Below are positions 61,682 through 64,000 of a DNA stretch of 64,000 bases, in pieces. The position numbers were made by a program, and so were the translations under genes. The DNA is taken from contig CP173058.1 in assembly GCA_044772875.1 (NCBI GenBank), positions 1,178,001 through 1,242,000 on the forward strand, read 5' to 3'. Numbering within the stretch: the stretch's first letter is position 1; each line of letters opens with the position of its first letter. The notes beneath the pieces were generated by a model that had not been told where the DNA came from, made no database searches, and saw nothing but the letters and a program-made list of their open reading frames with translations. This DNA is from Morganella morganii_D. Lineage in GTDB: Bacteria; Pseudomonadota; Gammaproteobacteria; Enterobacterales; Enterobacteriaceae.

Positions 61682-62131
61682 TCACAGCCAGCGCCGGGTC
61701 TGCTGACAATACGCTGTCCATTCCTGTTTAAATTTTACGGCAAGGAATTTTTCTTCCTGCGGGATGCTGAATAAATCCGTGATCAGCCAGAAAATCAATC
61801 CGCCGGTAAGAAAATAATAAGAGTGTGTCAGCAATGCAAACCCGATACAGGCGGTGGTCAGCGCGAGATATACCGGATTGCGTGACAGCCGGAACGGCCC
61901 GCCGGTGATTAAATGAGTCGCCTCGCCGAGCGGGTTCGGTGTGGTATTATGGCGGCGGAAGTAAACCAGTGACGCGGCAATCCAGCCGAAACTTTCCAGC
62001 CCGATCAATATGGCTAAAATACCGCTCCACCCGCTGAACTGAATCAACAGTGCATCTTTGGCATACAGCCAGGCAGCAGCAATACCATTGATAATCAGCC
62101 AGTTAAGGAAAGGAAGACGAAATACAGCCAT
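61682..62131 (-). CDS. isoprenylcysteine carboxyl methyltransferase-type membrane protein
   Basis: 149 residues, four membrane helices. THLITGGPFRLSRNPVYLALT and the C-terminal EEKFLAVKFKQEW...RRW match the PEMT/ICMT methyltransferase fold, where SAM binds at the RNPxY and EE motifs. Methylates a lipid or small hydrophobic substrate; which one is unknown. Convergent with yhcC. Confidence 0.85.
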   Translation of the reverse strand: MAVFRLPFLNWLIINGIAAAWLYAKDALLIQFSGWSGILAILIGLESFGWIAASLVYFRRHNTTPNPLGEATHLITGGPFRLSRNPVYLALTTACIGFALLTHSYYFLTGGLIFWLITDLFSIPQEEKFLAVKFKQEWTAYCQQTRRWL

Positions 62132-62153
62132 GATTTTTCTCCGGTGACAGATA

Positions 62154-62180
62154 AAGAAACGGCGGACTCTGTGCCCGCCG
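62154..62180 (-). terminator. terminator after dauA
   Basis: Stem CGGCGG/CCGCCG (62160-62165 and 62175-62180) followed on the minus strand by GTTTCTTTAT. A second palindrome, CCTGATAACT/AGTTATCAGG at about 62196-62217, overlaps the dauA stop. Confidence 0.55.
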
Positions 62181-62212
62181 CTGTATTCAGTATAACCTGA
62201 TAACTGAAGTTA

Positions 62213-63934
62213 TCAGGTCTCAGATGTCACACCATCCATCAGTCCCAGTTCAATCAGAGCCTTGCTGACTGACGGATAAAAGCTGATTTTATTCTCAGCC
62301 GGTACAATGCGTGCCCGTGCCAGGGTTTTCAGCGGCTGGAACGGAATATCGGTAACCACAATATGGGTATCCACACCGGCTTCATCGATAAAACGGCGGA
62401 ACGCTTTTAATCCGCCGGCATCCAGCACCGGCACGGCATCCCACTGCATCACGATGGTGTGGTATCCCGCACTTTTGACTTTCAGATCATCAAAAATCCG
62501 CTCGGCAGCGGCAAAGAACAGCGGACCGTTAACACGAACCACCAGCAGCCCTTTGTCGTGATCGGTAAAGGAAGATTCACTCAGACGCGTCATATTGGCA
62601 ATACGGCGCATAAACAGCAGTGAGGCCAGCACAATCCCGACACTGATAGCGATCACCATATCAAACAGCACTGTGAGGCTCAGGCACAGCAGCAGCACGA
62701 TAATATCGTCTTTTGGTGCACGGCGGATAAGTTCAATCACTTTTGCCGCTTCACTCATATTCCACGCTACCATCAGCAGCAGGGCGGACATTGCAGCCAG
62801 CGGCAGATAAGAGAGCAATGGTGCCAGAACCAGCAGGGTCAGCAATACCAGCAGGGAGTGGATAATGGCGGATACCGGCGATGTGGCACCGGCGCGCACG
62901 TTAGCGGCAGAGCGGGCAATGGCGGCAGTGGCGGTGATACCGCCGAAGAACGGCGCGGTGATATTACCCAGTCCCTGACCCAGCAATTCTCCGTTGGAGT
63001 TATGTTTTTTACCGGTCATACCGTCGAGCACGACTGCACAGAGCAGTGATTCAATCGCGCCGAGCATCGCCATGGAAAAGGCCGCCGGCATCAGGGCGGT
63101 GATGGTTGCCCAGTTGAACACAAATTCCTTGCCGTCCGGGGCCGGTAAATTCCACGGCAGAATAAACTGCGGCAGAATCGGCGGGATCCCCGCGCCCTGT
63201 GTGCCGTCCGCCAGGGTATAACTGAAGCGGGAGCCGATAGTGGCCGCGTCCATACCGAACAGTGACAGCAGCATCATCACCAGCATCCCGGCAATCACAG
63301 CGGGCAGATGACCGGGCAGGCGCAGTTTCAGTTTCGGCCAGTAGATAAGCACCAGCAGCGTGGTTACGCCAATCAGGGTATCAGACAGATTAATGGTCGG
63401 CATGGCTTTGACAAGGGCAATCACCTTATCAACATAGTTTTCCGGCACATATGCCATCGTCAGACCAAAAAAATCCTTCACCTGCATGGTGGCGATAGTG
63501 ATCGCAATCCCTGAGGTGAAGCCCAGCACCACGGAAATCGGAATATATTCGATGAGTTTACCGAAGCGTGCCAGACCCATCGCCAGCAGGATAATCCCTG
63601 ACATCAGGGTGGCTATCAGTAACCCGCTCAGCCCGAACTGCTGGGAAACGGGGTAGAGGATCACCACAAAAGCGGCGGTCGGTCCTGAGACACTGAAACG
63701 GGAGCCGCCGGTCACCGCAATCACAATACCGGCGATAGCGGCCGTATACAGGCCATATTGCGGTGCCACACCACTGCCGATAGCCAGAGCCATGGCCAGC
63801 GGGATAGCAATAATCCCGACGGTGATACCGGCAATGGTATCTTTTATCAGACGGGGGACGGAGTAAGGCTGTTTCCAGCACGAGTCAATTAATGCAGAAA
63901 AAAGAGATAATCCTTTAAATGTTGAAATTTTCAT
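62213..63934 (-). CDS. dauA: C4-dicarboxylate transporter DauA (SulP/SLC26 family)
   Basis: 573 residues. SulP transmembrane domain (about 30-430; GLYTAAIAGIVIAVTGGSRF and FFGGITATAAIARSAANVRAGA) and a C-terminal STAS domain (about 440-555; VLDAGGLKAFRRF). Takes up succinate and other C4-dicarboxylates in E. coli, where the gene lies next to prs; here it is 8 kb away. The last 66 bases of the window hold its upstream region only. Confidence 0.94.
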   Translation of the reverse strand: MKISTFKGLSLFSALIDSCWKQPYSVPRLIKDTIAGITVGIIAIPLAMALAIGSGVAPQYGLYTAAIAGIVIAVTGGSRFSVSGPTAAFVVILYPVSQQFGLSGLLIATLMSGIILLAMGLARFGKLIEYIPISVVLGFTSGIAITIATMQVKDFFGLTMAYVPENYVDKVIALVKAMPTINLSDTLIGVTTLLVLIYWPKLKLRLPGHLPAVIAGMLVMMLLSLFGMDAATIGSRFSYTLADGTQGAGIPPILPQFILPWNLPAPDGKEFVFNWATITALMPAAFSMAMLGAIESLLCAVVLDGMTGKKHNSNGELLGQGLGNITAPFFGGITATAAIARSAANVRAGATSPVSAIIHSLLVLLTLLVLAPLLSYLPLAAMSALLLMVAWNMSEAAKVIELIRRAPKDDIIVLLLCLSLTVLFDMVIAISVGIVLASLLFMRRIANMTRLSESSFTDHDKGLLVVRVNGPLFFAAAERIFDDLKVKSAGYHTIVMQWDAVPVLDAGGLKAFRRFIDEAGVDTHIVVTDIPFQPLKTLARARIVPAENKISFYPSVSKALIELGLMDGVTSET

Positions 63935-64000
63935 TTCCGGACAACTGTCACCTCTGAGTCATATGAAAAAATAGGGAGACGCCAAAGCGCATTAGTCTAC

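Noticed and set aside
1..64000. tRNA, rRNA, CRISPR arrays, insertion sequences, prophage
   Set aside because: Read through the gaps on both strands and saw no cloverleaf, spaced repeats, transposase or integrase.

Overview
The window is an ordinary enterobacterial chromosome segment, about half G+C by eye, and looks like a Morganellaceae member, most probably Morganella. The reasons are close protein matches to E. coli K-12 gene sets together with YebF, DUF5339, DUF4225 and DUF2474 genes typical of the Proteus-Providencia-Morganella group. Two blocks that lie apart in E. coli sit here in one stretch: pabB to rlmA plus holE to prc (left half), and ychF to kdsA (right end). I see no tRNA, rRNA, CRISPR array, insertion sequence or prophage.

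Layout. 0-10 kb: the end of a vWA-domain exporter-type protein; rlmA; mntP behind a yybP-ykoY manganese riboswitch; yobD; the mannose PTS manXYZ; sdaA; nudL-pabB; yoaH. 10-20 kb: yebF, holE, ftnA, the copper pair yobA-yebZ with yebY, the sRNA gene sdsR, msrC, proQ, prc, ogt-yeaO and hemB, with three tiny unlisted reading frames (23-28 residues) in the two gaps around ogt and hemB. 20-33 kb: a DUF2339-DUF3999 membrane pair, yecF, a stand-alone NAD(P)HX dehydratase, two universal stress proteins, a TetR gene divergent from yjjPB, an endonuclease I with an extra C-terminal metal-binding domain, phoH behind a Pho box plus a leader ORF/terminator, and a Fur-boxed siderophore-interacting reductase. 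33-45 kb: a cyanide-insensitive bd-type oxidase operon (cioA-cioB-DUF2474) divergent from a MocR-type regulator, a LysE exporter divergent from an Lrp-type regulator, and a five-gene sugar ABC importer/FGGY kinase operon. 45-50.5 kb: a frameshifted trkG/H, a YedE-DUF3343 selenium/sulfur pair, and an AT-rich patch with two broken genes (a small secreted protein and a DUF4225 protein). 50.5-64 kb: ychF, pth, ychH, prs, ispE, lolB, hemA-prfA-prmC-sirB1-kdsA, yhcC, an ICMT-type membrane methyltransferase and dauA.

Themes. Metal homeostasis recurs: Mn export with riboswitch and a Fur-like box, ferritin, Cu proteins, and a Fur-regulated ferric-chelate reductase. Stationary-phase/stress functions recur too (SdsR, tandem Usp with a SigmaS-like -10, phoH). 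The signals that deserve most attention are the phoH leader (Pho box, 56-codon ORF with its own ribosome site, strong intrinsic terminator inside that ORF), the family of very small basic ORFs on the minus strand, the direct-repeat operator between cioA and the MocR gene, and the cluster of single-base disruptions between 47 and 49.5 kb.
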